A stretch of 64,000 nt of DNA, from assembly GCA_965230275.1 (NCBI GenBank), contig CBDDKO010000002.1, positions 3,658,001-3,722,000 of the forward strand, read 5' to 3'. Under the pieces are notes generated by a model. It did no database searches. It saw only the letters and a list, made by a program, of their open reading frames with translations, and was not told the origin of the DNA. Origin of the DNA: JAJRRS01 sp965230275 (lineage in GTDB: Bacteria; Planctomycetota; Phycisphaerae; Phycisphaerales; Phycisphaeraceae). The position numbers and the translations under genes were made by a program. Numbering within the stretch: the stretch's first letter is position 1; the number at the start of each line of letters is the position of its first letter. Shown piece by piece: positions 25,250 through 34,208 of this stretch.

Positions 25250-25277
25250 AAGCGGGCCCCCTGAGGGAGACCCGCTT
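25250..25277 (-). terminator. Terminator of the PEP-CTERM gene
   Basis: Stem AAGCGGG / CCCGCTT around a GC-rich loop. On the minus strand it is followed by TTTTCAC. It faces the dnaK terminator between the convergent genes. Confidence 0.65.
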
Positions 25278-25319
25278 GAAGTCATGGGTGGTGGCACAGC
25301 GTGCCTGCTATGTCCGAAC

Positions 25320-25961
25320 TCAGGCGTGACGGCCGCGGGCGATGAGCAGGCCGCCAAGACCGAGCAGCGCCAGGCTGGCGGGTTCGGGCACCACGGTGCC
25401 TTCGACGACCAGGCTGGTCATGTCCCAGCCGTCGCCGCTGCCGTTCGCGTTGGCGTTGACCCAGACGACCAGGTCACTGATGCCGGTCACGTCCACGAGG
25501 GTGCTGGCGTTGAGGTTGGGGCCGTTCGGATCATCGGTGAAGTAGAAGAACGGGACCTGCGAGCCGCCGTCGAGCGTGTAGGCGTATTCGATGAACTCGG
25601 TGGGGGAGTTGTTGAACGAATCGGACCCAACGAAGTCGGCCAGGATATCGATCGAAACCTCGTTCCAGCCGCTGACATCGATGGTGTCCGTGTACATGAA
25701 GTGGTCGCCGCCGAAGTCGCTGGAGACCAGCGAGTTGCCATCGGTTTCCAAGAAGTTACGGGTGGAGTCACTCGAGGGGTTGGACGGGTAGCCGATCGCG
25801 AAGTTCGCACCGAACTGCGGGGAAGACTCGAGCGCGTTACCCGAGCTGGTGTGGTCGATCGACACACTCTGCGTGAAGTCGGCCTGGTAGAGCGAGGCGC
25901 TTGCGACGGACGTCATGCCGACCGAAACCAAAGCAACGATAGCGGGGATACGAATGTTCAT
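25320..25961 (-). CDS. PEP-CTERM sorting domain protein
   Basis: An exported protein of 213 residues: signal peptide at about 1-22 (ending SVASAS), a beta-rich body with many Asp, Asn, Ser and Thr resembling a small carbohydrate-binding jelly-roll, and a C-terminal PEP-CTERM signal with VPEPASLALLGLGGLLIAR and a basic end. Such signals are recognised by an exosortase that cleaves and transfers the protein to the outer surface or extracellular matrix. No exosortase is encoded here. The body has no catalytic motif I recognise. It is transcribed alone, with a terminator after it. Confidence 0.85.
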   Translation of the reverse strand: MNIRIPAIVALVSVGMTSVASASLYQADFTQSVSIDHTSSGNALESSPQFGANFAIGYPSNPSSDSTRNFLETDGNSLVSSDFGGDHFMYTDTIDVSGWNEVSIDILADFVGSDSFNNSPTEFIEYAYTLDGGSQVPFFYFTDDPNGPNLNASTLVDVTGISDLVVWVNANANGSGDGWDMTSLVVEGTVVPEPASLALLGLGGLLIARGRHA

Positions 25962-26458
25962 AGCTTTCTCCTTACTCCGAAAAGTTAGTTACGTAGCTGT
26001 ACACAAGCTACGGCTACTGACACGGCTTACACTATCGTTGCCTCATAAGGACAACATGATGATTCTGCTATTAGGTGGTTAAGATCACGATCTCGGGATC
26101 GCATTGTCTGTAACCGCATATTCGATAAGTGACTGGATGGACACATCGCACTGTGCCTGTTGTTTCCCACTACGGATGTTGCGTGGAGAAGAATCTCTCC
26201 ATAGGCCTCGAATCCCTTGCTTGCCCACACTTAAAAAGTGCACGCTAAGGCCGAAAGAAATGACGTGCCCATCACGGCATGAACCGCCACGCGCCCAGCA
26301 CCCCTCCCCGCAGTCCCTCACAGCCAGGGGGGATACAGAGCCCTCAATTATTCATAGCTGCCCACAAGAGATATATTTATCTTGACAACCCGGTCTCACC
26401 ACTTACACTGATTTACGTGATGCAAAGATGAACCCAGGGCCCGTGAAAGGGGGTGCGG
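25962..26458. other. Intergenic region before the hydrogenase locus
   Basis: No gene is supported here. The region contains the divergent promoters for the PEP-CTERM gene and for hypF; the latter is visible at 26382-26409. The stretch around 26020-26260 is clearly less GC-rich than the flanks and has only short, uncharacteristic open frames. Confidence 0.5.
26382..26409 (+). promoter_or_regulatory. Promoter of the hyp/hyd operon
   Basis: TTGACA at 26382-26387 and TACACT at 26404-26409 with 16 bases between. It lies about 50 bases before the hypF ATG and would drive the whole hyp-hyd-nifJ block. The same -10 sequence is seen in the efflux promoter at 4336. I saw no sigma-54 element or clear FNR box. 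Confidence 0.6.
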
Positions 26459-28864
26459 ATGTACCCCACCGCTGAGTTCTGCTTAAAGCCTTGTCGAAGG
26501 CAATGGCACATCTTGGGACAAGTCCAGGGAGTGGGCTATCGTCCGTTTGTTTATCGCCTCGCACAGCAGTGCGGGGTCGCCGGGTATGTCAAAAACGATG
26601 ACCGGGGGGTCACGATCCAAGTCCAGGGGTCGGCTGCTCAACTTAAGCGGTTTTCACGGGCCCTTGACGCCGAGCGGCCGCCCCTGGCACTTGTTGACCA
26701 AGCCATTGTAGAGGACCTCCCGCCGCTGGACGAGCTTTTTAGCGCCGGTTTCCAGATCCTCGACAGCGACCCGGCTGTCAGCGAATCTAACACAGCTGAA
26801 CCTGCACTGGGGCAACTTCCGGGGGCTCGGGTTGGGGTGACCATCGATTCGGCCGTCTGCCCGCAATGCCTCGGCGAGTTGCTGGACTCGAAAGACCGCC
26901 GACACCGTTACGCCCTGACCAACTGCACCAACTGCGGCCCGCGTTACACCATCATCGACCGCGTCCCGTACGATCGACCGAACACGACGATGCGCCACTT
27001 CCCGCTGTGTGATGATTGCAGTGCCGAGTACACCGATCCCGCAGACCGCCGTTACCACGCCCAGCCGATCGCCTGTCACGCCTGTGGCCCGACGATGCAG
27101 TTGGTCGACCCCTCGGGTCAAACGATTGATGGCGACCCGATCACCAAAGCGGCTGACATGCTGCAGGCCGGCCAGGTCGTCGCGATCAAAGGCCTCGGCG
27201 GGTTCCATCTCGCCTGCAGGGCAGATGATGAGCAGGCTGTGCAACGTCTCCGCAGCGACAAGAACCGTCGTGACGGCAAGCCGTTCGCGCTGATGTGCCG
27301 ATCGGTTGAGGTGGCGACCGATCTTGTCAGGCTTTCCGACGCCGGCGTTACTGTATTAACTGCGCCCACCGCACCGATCGTTCTCGCCCCGAAGCGCGAA
27401 GGCATCCATATCGCACCCTCCGTTGCGCCACACAACCATCGTCTCGGCGTCATGCTCGCCTACACGCCGATTCAGCACCTGTTGTTCACCGAGCTACCGA
27501 CAGACATCAACGCTCTGGTCATGACCAGCGCCAATCCCTCCGGCGAGCCGTTGACCATCGACAACGACGAAGCCCTTGCACGCCTCCAAGGCCTTTGCGA
27601 CGCCATGCTCTGGCACGACCGGCCGATCCGGCGGCGCGTCGATGACTCGGTGGTACTGGACACCGGCAGCGCAGACACACTGCCGCTGCGCCGTGCTCGC
27701 GGCTTCGTCCCCACGATCAACCCGTTACCAAAGGCGGACGCCACCCACGGCCTGTGCGTCGGTGGCGAGTTGAAAAACACCATCGCACTGGTCCGCGACG
27801 GACGGGCCACGCTCAGCCAGCACCTCGGCGACCTCAGCTACACCCCAGTCTTCGATCACTTCCGGCAGGCCATCGACGACCTGGTCGATCTCTTCGACAC
27901 GCAGCCGAAGTGGATCGCTCACGACCTGCACCCGATGTACCTGGGCACGACCCACGCTCGTTCACTTGGCGAGCGTTGGGGCGTCCCGCTGATCCCCGTC
28001 CAGCATCACCACGCTCACGCCGCATCTGTCATGGCGGAGCACGGCCTGACCGATCCCGTCCTCGCCGTGGTCTGTGACGGCGTCGGATACGGGGATGACG
28101 GCACAAGCTGGGGCGGCGAGTTGCTGCTTGCCGACCTTGTGGACTACCAAAGGCTCGCCCACGTCAAACCGATCCAGCTCATCGGCGGCGACGCCGCGGC
28201 GACCGATACACGCCGATGTGCGCTGGCCCTGTTGCAGCTTGCCTACGGCGATAACTTCGCGGAACACCCGGCGGTAACTCAACTGATCCCGGACGACAAC
28301 GAACGGCTGATGCTGACCGGCATGCTACAGCGCGGCCTGAACTGCTCGCCCACGACCGGCCTCGGCCGATACTTCGATGGTGTCGCGGCGCTGCTGGGCC
28401 TGAGTACCACCAACCGCTTCGAGGCCCAGGCCGCCATGCGTCTGGAGACCGAGGCATCTCGCTGTGATGAGCAGCTAACGTGCGATCCGCTATTCACGAT
28501 CGAGAACGGTGACACGCCAACAATTGATCTGTCACCCCTCATCAAGGCAATTATCACCGGCCGCGCCGACGGGGAATCCGTCGCCACACTCGCGGCGCAG
28601 TTCCACGACCAACTCGCAGCCGCGTTTGCCGAAGCGGTCCGCCAGGCATCGCAGCGCATCGGCGTTGACCGGGTCGCGCTCTCCGGCGGCGTCTTCTGCA
28701 ACGAACGATTTACACACAGCCTGTCGCAGCGCCTCGTCGCGCACGGGCTGACGGTCTATATGCATCACAACGTCCCAGCGAATGACGGCGGACTGGCACT
28801 GGGTCAGGCCGCGGTGGCGGCGGCACGCTGGGAGCAAGGTCTTGTTCAAGAAAGGGCGGTTTAA
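26459..28864 (+). CDS. hypF: Carbamoyltransferase HypF
   Basis: A maturation enzyme of 801 residues that turns carbamoyl phosphate into carbamoyl-adenylate and hands the carbamoyl group to HypE, the first step in making the CN ligands of [NiFe] hydrogenase. Domains in order: acylphosphatase (VQGVGYRPFVYRLA), two zinc fingers (CPQCLGEL then CTNCGP, and CDDCSAEY then CHACGP), YrdC-like (IKGLGGFHLAC) and Kae1-like (VQHHHAHAASVMAE, AVVCDGVGYGDDG). The ATG at 26459 is chosen over GTG at 26453 because AAAGGGGG then sits at proper distance. It is the first gene of the operon, followed after 2 bases by hypC. Confidence 0.95.
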   Translation: MYPTAEFCLKPCRRQWHILGQVQGVGYRPFVYRLAQQCGVAGYVKNDDRGVTIQVQGSAAQLKRFSRALDAERPPLALVDQAIVEDLPPLDELFSAGFQILDSDPAVSESNTAEPALGQLPGARVGVTIDSAVCPQCLGELLDSKDRRHRYALTNCTNCGPRYTIIDRVPYDRPNTTMRHFPLCDDCSAEYTDPADRRYHAQPIACHACGPTMQLVDPSGQTIDGDPITKAADMLQAGQVVAIKGLGGFHLACRADDEQAVQRLRSDKNRRDGKPFALMCRSVEVATDLVRLSDAGVTVLTAPTAPIVLAPKREGIHIAPSVAPHNHRLGVMLAYTPIQHLLFTELPTDINALVMTSANPSGEPLTIDNDEALARLQGLCDAMLWHDRPIRRRVDDSVVLDTGSADTLPLRRARGFVPTINPLPKADATHGLCVGGELKNTIALVRDGRATLSQHLGDLSYTPVFDHFRQAIDDLVDLFDTQPKWIAHDLHPMYLGTTHARSLGERWGVPLIPVQHHHAHAASVMAEHGLTDPVLAVVCDGVGYGDDGTSWGGELLLADLVDYQRLAHVKPIQLIGGDAAATDTRRCALALLQLAYGDNFAEHPAVTQLIPDDNERLMLTGMLQRGLNCSPTTGLGRYFDGVAALLGLSTTNRFEAQAAMRLETEASRCDEQLTCDPLFTIENGDTPTIDLSPLIKAIITGRADGESVATLAAQFHDQLAAAFAEAVRQASQRIGVDRVALSGGVFCNERFTHSLSQRLVAHGLTVYMHHNVPANDGGLALGQAAVAAARWEQGLVQERAV

Positions 28865-28866
28865 TT

Positions 28867-29109
28867 ATGTGTCTAGCGGTCCCCGCAAAACTTGTGGAAT
28901 GTGAGGCCGGGCAGGGCGTTGCCGATATGCACGGCAACCGTGTCCCGGTCCAGACCCTCTTCGAGCCCGAGGCGAAGGCCGGCGACTGGGTCCTCGTCCA
29001 TGCCGGGTTTGTCATCAAACGACTGGAGGCCGGCGAAGCCGAAGCCACCTGGTCGGTGATTAACGACTTGGCCCAGAGCAGCGAGGAGGTCGGCGATGAA
29101 CCTGCCTAA
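28867..29109 (+). CDS. hypC: Hydrogenase chaperone HypC
   Basis: A small chaperone of 80 residues that with HypD forms the scaffold for assembling Fe(CN)2CO and carries it to the large subunit. The conserved start MCLAVPAKL with the essential Cys2 is intact, followed by the OB-fold strands (VLVHAGFVIKRL). It is two bases after hypF and overlaps hypD by 14 bases, so translation is coupled across the HypC-HypD pair, whose products act as a 1:1 complex. Confidence 0.95.
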   Translation: MCLAVPAKLVECEAGQGVADMHGNRVPVQTLFEPEAKAGDWVLVHAGFVIKRLEAGEAEATWSVINDLAQSSEEVGDEPA

Positions 29110-30235
29110 AGACATGACCTCCAAAGCGATCAAACGCCTGCACGAACTGGCCGCCAAGGTCGATCGGCCCATGTCGTTCATGGAGGTCTGCGGCACGCAC
29201 ACCATGAGCGTCTTCCGCAGCGGCCTGCGCAGCCTGCTGCCCGACAACGTCACGCTGCTATCCGGCCCCGGCTGCCCGGTCTGCGTCACCGCGCAGAGCG
29301 ACATCGATATGCTCATCGAGCTTGCCTGCGATCACGACGTGACAATCTGCACCTACGGCGACATGATCCGCGTCCCCGGCGCACGCGGGAGCCTGGAAGA
29401 AGCGCGCGGCGACGGGGCTGATGTGCGTGTGGTGTATTCGAGTATGGACGCTGTGGACATCGCACAGAGAGAGCCTGATCGTCAGGTCGTGTTCGCCGCT
29501 GTCGGTTTCGAGACCACCGCCCCCGCGACCGCCGCCGCGATCGACCGGGCCGAGCAGCTCAATCTCGATAACTTCGCCGCGCTCGCCAGCCACAAGCTCG
29601 TGATGCCGGCCGTCTCGGCGCTGCTTGACGGTGGGGGGGTGAAGGTTGACGGCTTCCTCCTGCCCGGGCACGTCTCGGTCATCATCGGTTGGCACGTCTA
29701 CAAACCCATCCCCGAGAACTACAACCTGCCGTGTGTGGTTGGCGGTTTCGAGGATGAGCAGATCTCGGTCGCGCTGGCGGACCTTGTTCAGATGGTCCAG
29801 GAAGGCAAGCCCGGTTTGGTCAACCAGTACCCGCAAGCGGTCAGTGCTGAGGGGAATGTGTTTGCCCAGCAGGTGCTTGAGCGCGTCTTCGAGCCGAAGG
29901 ACGTGCCTTGGCGCGGCCTGGGTGTGATCCCGATGAGCGGGTTGGAATTGCGAGCTGAGTATGCGAAGTTCGACGCGCAGCGGAAGTTCAACCTCACACG
30001 CCCGCCGGACCAGGAACCCAAAGGCTGCCGCTGCGGTGAAGTGATTACCGGCGGTGTTACCCCGGCTGAGTGCGTGCTGTTTGATAACGGCTGTACGCCG
30101 ACACACCCGATCGGCCCGTGCATGGTCAGTAGCGAAGGCACCTGCCAGGCCTGGTTCAAGTATCACCGGGTCAAGACGTCAGCCAAGCGCAAGCCCCGCA
30201 ATCAGCAACAAGCCGAATGCGAGGTGGCCGTATGA
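29096..30235 (+). CDS. hypD: Hydrogenase maturation factor HypD
   Basis: A [4Fe-4S] scaffold protein of 379 residues on which the Fe(CN)2CO unit is built. Diagnostic motifs are present: FMEVCGTHTMSVFRSGL, LLSGPGCPVCVT, the central VGFETTAPATA, FLLPGHVSVIIGWHVY, and the C-terminal CRCGEVITGGVTP with the cluster ligands. The length is usual for the family. It overlaps hypC at the start and hypE at the end (ATGA), so the three are translated as a unit. Confidence 0.95.
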   Translation: MNLPKDMTSKAIKRLHELAAKVDRPMSFMEVCGTHTMSVFRSGLRSLLPDNVTLLSGPGCPVCVTAQSDIDMLIELACDHDVTICTYGDMIRVPGARGSLEEARGDGADVRVVYSSMDAVDIAQREPDRQVVFAAVGFETTAPATAAAIDRAEQLNLDNFAALASHKLVMPAVSALLDGGGVKVDGFLLPGHVSVIIGWHVYKPIPENYNLPCVVGGFEDEQISVALADLVQMVQEGKPGLVNQYPQAVSAEGNVFAQQVLERVFEPKDVPWRGLGVIPMSGLELRAEYAKFDAQRKFNLTRPPDQEPKGCRCGEVITGGVTPAECVLFDNGCTPTHPIGPCMVSSEGTCQAWFKYHRVKTSAKRKPRNQQQAECEVAV

Positions 30236-31299
30236 TCCAGACACTGACCAAAACCCAAAGCGCCCCGAAACGCCGGAAAAGCACCAAGCCGCGCGGCCGT
30301 GTCACATTGGCTCACGGCGGCGGCGGGCAACTCACCGATGAACTGATCCAGGAAGCCGTCCTGCCCAAGCTCGGTAACGTCTTGCTGAACGACCTGCTCG
30401 ATTCGGCGCTGCTGCCCGCTTCCGGTGAAGACCGCCTCGCTATGACGATCGACAGCTACGTCGTTCAGCCCTGGAAGTTCCCCGGCGGCGACATCGGTCG
30501 CCTGGCTGTTTGTGGCACGGTGAACGACCTGGCCGTCTGCGGCGGCGAGCCGATGGGGATCGCGCTGGGTTTGATCCTCGCGGAAGGCTTCGAGATGCGT
30601 TCGGTGCATGAGGTGCTCGACTCGATCGCCAAGGCGAGCAAAGAATCCGGCGTCCCGGTCGTGACCGGCGATACCAAGGTCGTCGGCCGCGGCCAGTCCG
30701 ACGGCATCTACATCACCACGGCCGGCGTGGCCCGTGTGCCGAAACGTCGCAAGCTTTCGCCGATGCGCGTCCAGCCCGGCGACGTCCTGATCGTCAACGG
30801 CCCCGTCGGCGAGCACGGGCTGGCGGTCATGCTCGAACGCGAACTGCCCCAGGTCAAGAGCGTGCTGCAGACCGACGCCGCCCCGCTCAACGGGCTGATC
30901 CGCACATTGCTTAGCGACGTGCCCGACGTCCTGTTCATGCGCGACGCCACGCGCTCCGGTCTGGCGGGAGTTGCCTGCGACCTGGCGCGGGATATAGGCT
31001 GGCGCATCACGCTGGACGAGTCGCGCGTCCCGGTCCGGCCCGAGGCCCAGCACGCCGCGGAAATGCTAGGGCTCGACCCGCTTGAGGTCGCCAATGAGGG
31101 CAAGGTTGTTGCCGTGGTCCGGCCCTACGAAGCCGACGCCGCGATCGAGGCGATGCACAAGCATCCCTTGGGTAAAGACGCGCGCGTCATCGGCCACGTC
31201 GGTGGGGTGGCGGACGGTTTGTGTGAACTGAAAACCATGATCGGCGGCCGCCGCATCATCCAGAAACCTTACGGAGAGCAGTTACCAAGAATCTGTTGA
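30232..31299 (+). CDS. hypE: Carbamoyl dehydratase HypE
   Basis: An ATP-dependent dehydratase of 355 residues that converts the carbamoyl group on its C-terminal Cys into thiocyanate. It ends PRIC, the invariant modified tail. The PurM-like fold is seen in LAHGGGGQLTDELI, CGTVNDLAVCGGEP and VTGDTKVVGRG. The ATG at 30232 is favoured over 30217 because it overlaps the hypD stop as ATGA and has GAGGTGG just upstream. About 25 extra basic residues precede the conserved core. Confidence 0.95.
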   Translation: MIQTLTKTQSAPKRRKSTKPRGRVTLAHGGGGQLTDELIQEAVLPKLGNVLLNDLLDSALLPASGEDRLAMTIDSYVVQPWKFPGGDIGRLAVCGTVNDLAVCGGEPMGIALGLILAEGFEMRSVHEVLDSIAKASKESGVPVVTGDTKVVGRGQSDGIYITTAGVARVPKRRKLSPMRVQPGDVLIVNGPVGEHGLAVMLERELPQVKSVLQTDAAPLNGLIRTLLSDVPDVLFMRDATRSGLAGVACDLARDIGWRITLDESRVPVRPEAQHAAEMLGLDPLEVANEGKVVAVVRPYEADAAIEAMHKHPLGKDARVIGHVGGVADGLCELKTMIGGRRIIQKPYGEQLPRIC

Positions 31300-31330
31300 C
31301 AAGATTGGGCGGATAGGAAAGGAGTCGGCC

Positions 31331-32521
31331 ATGCCCGGCGTACAAGAGTCGATCCGCGACGTCTGGTTCCTGAATAAGCAGGGGCTGGACACCCTCATCA
31401 AAGTGCTCTGTGACAGGGGGTATACCGTCATGGCGCCGAGGGTTTGCGACGGCGTGATCGCCTTCGGGCAGGTCACGTCGGTCGACCAGGTCGCCAACGG
31501 CGTACGCGACGAACTGGGGCCCGGGCGCTACCGCCTGCTGGAGGACCCGCTCAGCCGACACTTCAACTACGTCGTCGGGCAGGACAGCCCGAAGCGATTC
31601 TTCTTCCCGCCCAAGCTTGATCTCGTCTCACTGCACGTCGAGGGCAAGAAGTTCGTCCTTGAGAGCACCGCGCCTAAGCCGCCGAAACTCGCGATCCTCG
31701 GTGTTCGGCCCTGCGACCTGGCCGCGATCCACGTGCAGGACCGCGTGTTCGGGTATGAGGACGGCGACAACACCCAGCGGTGCGAGACCGATTCGTATTA
31801 CAACCTGGCACGCAAGCAGTCGCTGCTGATCGCCGCCAACTGCACCCAGCCCGGCGGGACCTGCTTCTGCGCCTCGATGGGTACCGGGCCCATGGCCAAG
31901 ACGGGCTACGACCTGTCGCTGACCGAGATGGGCGGCGGGTTCCTGCTCCGCGCAGGTTCGGCCGAAGGCCGTGAGCTTGTCGATGATCTGCCGCTGCGTG
32001 AGCCGTCGCCTTCAGAGATCGAACTGGGCCAACTCAAGATCGACCAGGCCTGCGAGCGCATGGGACGCAAGCTGGAGAGGGAAGGCCTCAAGGAACTGCT
32101 GTTCGAGCGGATCGAGCACCCGTCATGGGACGAAGTCGCCCAGCGCTGCCTGGCGTGTTCGAACTGCACGATGGTTTGTCCGACCTGCTTCTGCTCGACC
32201 GTCACTGATACCAACGACCTGGCAACCGGGACGCTGAGCCGAACGCGCCGCTGGGAATCCTGCTTCACACATCAATTCAGCTACACCACCGCCGGCCCGG
32301 TCCGCAGCAGCATCCGCGCACGCTACCGCCACTGGATGCGCCACAAGCTCGGTACCTGGTGGGACCAGTTCCAGTGCACCGGTTGCGTCGGTTGCGGGCG
32401 ATGCATCACCTGGTGCCCGGTCGGCATTGATATCACCGAACAGACCCAACGGCTCAGGAGCAACGACACCCGACTCGGCTATCACGACAGCCACCGCTTG
32501 GAAAGTGGGGCCATGCTATGA
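31331..32521 (+). CDS. hydB: [NiFe] hydrogenase 3b, Fe-S subunit HydB
   Basis: An electron-transfer subunit of 396 residues of the group 3b (sulfhydrogenase-type) hydrogenase, which shuttles electrons between the hydrogenase dimer and the flavin subunit. Two Cys-rich ferredoxin motifs are visible, CLACSNCTMVCPTCFC at about residue 272 and CTGCVGCGRCITWCP near 355, and an N-terminal half with the family's VRPCDLAAIHVQDRVF. GGAGTCGG upstream gives a good binding site with AAAGGAG. It is 31 bases after hypE and overlaps hydG by ATGA. Homologues are also called the beta subunit and can reduce sulfur or polysulfide in archaea. Confidence 0.92.
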   Translation: MPGVQESIRDVWFLNKQGLDTLIKVLCDRGYTVMAPRVCDGVIAFGQVTSVDQVANGVRDELGPGRYRLLEDPLSRHFNYVVGQDSPKRFFFPPKLDLVSLHVEGKKFVLESTAPKPPKLAILGVRPCDLAAIHVQDRVFGYEDGDNTQRCETDSYYNLARKQSLLIAANCTQPGGTCFCASMGTGPMAKTGYDLSLTEMGGGFLLRAGSAEGRELVDDLPLREPSPSEIELGQLKIDQACERMGRKLEREGLKELLFERIEHPSWDEVAQRCLACSNCTMVCPTCFCSTVTDTNDLATGTLSRTRRWESCFTHQFSYTTAGPVRSSIRARYRHWMRHKLGTWWDQFQCTGCVGCGRCITWCPVGIDITEQTQRLRSNDTRLGYHDSHRLESGAML

Positions 32522-33393
32522 TCACACTCAACACCTCAACGCGCCCCACACCGATCTGCGGGCTCGACACCTGGATCCCCGTCGCCGCTGAGATCGTGGA
32601 CATCCAGCGCGAAAACTTCAACACACTCACCTACAAGATGCGCTTCGTTGAAGAGGTCCACCGGAAGAACTATCGGTTCCTCCCCGGCCAGTTCAACATG
32701 CTCTACATCCCCGGCGTTGGGGAGGCCGCTATCTCGATCAGTTCGGACCCTGAAGACACCGAGACGATCGGCCACACCGTCCGCGTCGTCGGCTCGGTCA
32801 CCCGGGCGATCGAACGTATGGGCGTCGGCGGGATCGTCGGCGTCCGTGGGCCGTTCGGTCGCGGCTGGCCCATCGATCATCTCAAGGGTCAGGACGTCGT
32901 CATCGTGGCAGGCGGTATCGGCCTCGCCCCCATGCGGCCCGCTATCTACTCACTGCTAAAACACCGCGAGGAGTTTGGCCGGGTCATGCTGCTGTACGGC
33001 TGCCGCTCCCCAGACGATCGCGTCTTCGCACCCGAACTGGAGAAGTGGGCCGAGGATGAATCTATCCAGGTCCTGGTCACGGTGGATAACGCCACCGACG
33101 GCTGGGTCGGCCCGGTCGGGGTGGTCACCAACCTCCTGCAGCGCATCCGCGTGAATGCCGAGAAGACCGTCGTTATGGTCTGCGGCCCGCCGATCCTCAA
33201 CCGCGTCGCCGCCTGGCAGTTCCTGCAGCTGCACGTCCCGCCCGACCGTGTGTATGTCAGCCTCGAACGCAACATGAACTGCGGCTTCGGTCGATGCGGC
33301 CACTGCCAGTACGGCCGGAAGTTCGTCTGCACCGACGGCCCCGTCTTCAACTTCTCTGAGGTCGCCGACATCTTCGGCAGGGAGGAGATCTGA
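32518..33393 (+). CDS. hydG: [NiFe] hydrogenase 3b, FAD/NAD(P) subunit HydG
   Basis: A flavoprotein of 291 residues in the ferredoxin-NADP reductase superfamily that passes electrons between the iron-sulfur chain and NAD(P)(H). Seen: the FAD-binding strand FLPGQFNMLYIPGVGEAAIS, the nucleotide-binding VVIVAGGIGLAPMRPAIY, and a [2Fe-2S] motif C-x4-C-x2-C-x7-C in NCGFGRCGHCQYGRKFVC near the end. It resembles DHOD electron-transfer subunit K. It overlaps hydB by ATGA and precedes hydD by 2 bases. Whether NADPH or NADH is used cannot be told by eye. Confidence 0.92.
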   Translation: MITLNTSTRPTPICGLDTWIPVAAEIVDIQRENFNTLTYKMRFVEEVHRKNYRFLPGQFNMLYIPGVGEAAISISSDPEDTETIGHTVRVVGSVTRAIERMGVGGIVGVRGPFGRGWPIDHLKGQDVVIVAGGIGLAPMRPAIYSLLKHREEFGRVMLLYGCRSPDDRVFAPELEKWAEDESIQVLVTVDNATDGWVGPVGVVTNLLQRIRVNAEKTVVMVCGPPILNRVAAWQFLQLHVPPDRVYVSLERNMNCGFGRCGHCQYGRKFVCTDGPVFNFSEVADIFGREEI

Positions 33394-33395
33394 TC

Positions 33396-34208
33396 ATGTC
33401 TGCCATCACCATCCCTGAAAAAACAGACAAACCCAAACTCGCCGTCTACAAGTTCTCCAGCTGCGACGGCTGCCAACTCACACTGCTGAACCTGGAAGAC
33501 CACCTGCTGGACATCGTTGGCGCGGTGGAGATCTCGTACTTCCTGGAGGCGAGGCGGCGCGTGCTGCCCCCGCCTTATGACATCGGGCTGATCGAGGGCA
33601 GTGTCTCGACGCCCGACGAAGAGGAGCACGTCCACCAGGTCAGGCGCGACTGCAAGTACCTGATCGCCATCGGCGCGTGCGCGACCTCCGGGGGGATTCA
33701 GTCGCTGCGCAACTGGGCGAACGTCAAGGAGTTTGCCGACCACGTCTACCCGAGCCCCGAGTACCTGAAAACGCTCGAGACCTCGACGCCGGTCGCGGCC
33801 CATGTGTTTGTTGATTTTGAATTGCGCGGTTGCCCTATCAGCCCGGACCAGCTGCTGGAAGTGATCAGCTCGCTGCTTGTCGGGCGGAAACCGCGCATCC
33901 CGTCATACAGCGTGTGCATGGAGTGCAAGCGGGCGGGGCTGCCGTGTGTGTTGGTGTCCAAAGGTGAGCCCTGCCTTGGCCCGATCACGCAGGCCGGCTG
34001 CGGGGCGCTCTGCCCGGGCTGCTCGCGTGCGTGCTACGGCTGCTTCGGCCCGATGGATCAGCCCAACATCCACTCACTGGGCGGCAAGATCACCGGCGAA
34101 CTGAACAAATCCAACCGCGACATGAAACGCATGCTCCGCACCTTCAACGGATACCTCGAACCCTTCAAACAGGCGAGTGACCACTATGAACGCCTCGAAA
34201 AACGATAA
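33396..34208 (+). CDS. hydD: [NiFe] hydrogenase 3b small subunit HydD
   Basis: The small subunit of 270 residues, carrying the iron-sulfur clusters that lead electrons away from the NiFe site. The proximal-cluster motif is FSSCDGCQLTLLNLE (C23, C26), with IGACATSGGIQ further on, and a C-terminal Cys-rich part (CMECKRAGLPC, GCGALCPGCSRACYGC) for the remaining clusters. There is no Tat signal, so the enzyme is cytoplasmic, as in all group 3 enzymes. GGAGG precedes the start. It overlaps the large-subunit gene by about 20 bases. Confidence 0.93.
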   Translation: MSAITIPEKTDKPKLAVYKFSSCDGCQLTLLNLEDHLLDIVGAVEISYFLEARRRVLPPPYDIGLIEGSVSTPDEEEHVHQVRRDCKYLIAIGACATSGGIQSLRNWANVKEFADHVYPSPEYLKTLETSTPVAAHVFVDFELRGCPISPDQLLEVISSLLVGRKPRIPSYSVCMECKRAGLPCVLVSKGEPCLGPITQAGCGALCPGCSRACYGCFGPMDQPNIHSLGGKITGELNKSNRDMKRMLRTFNGYLEPFKQASDHYERLEKR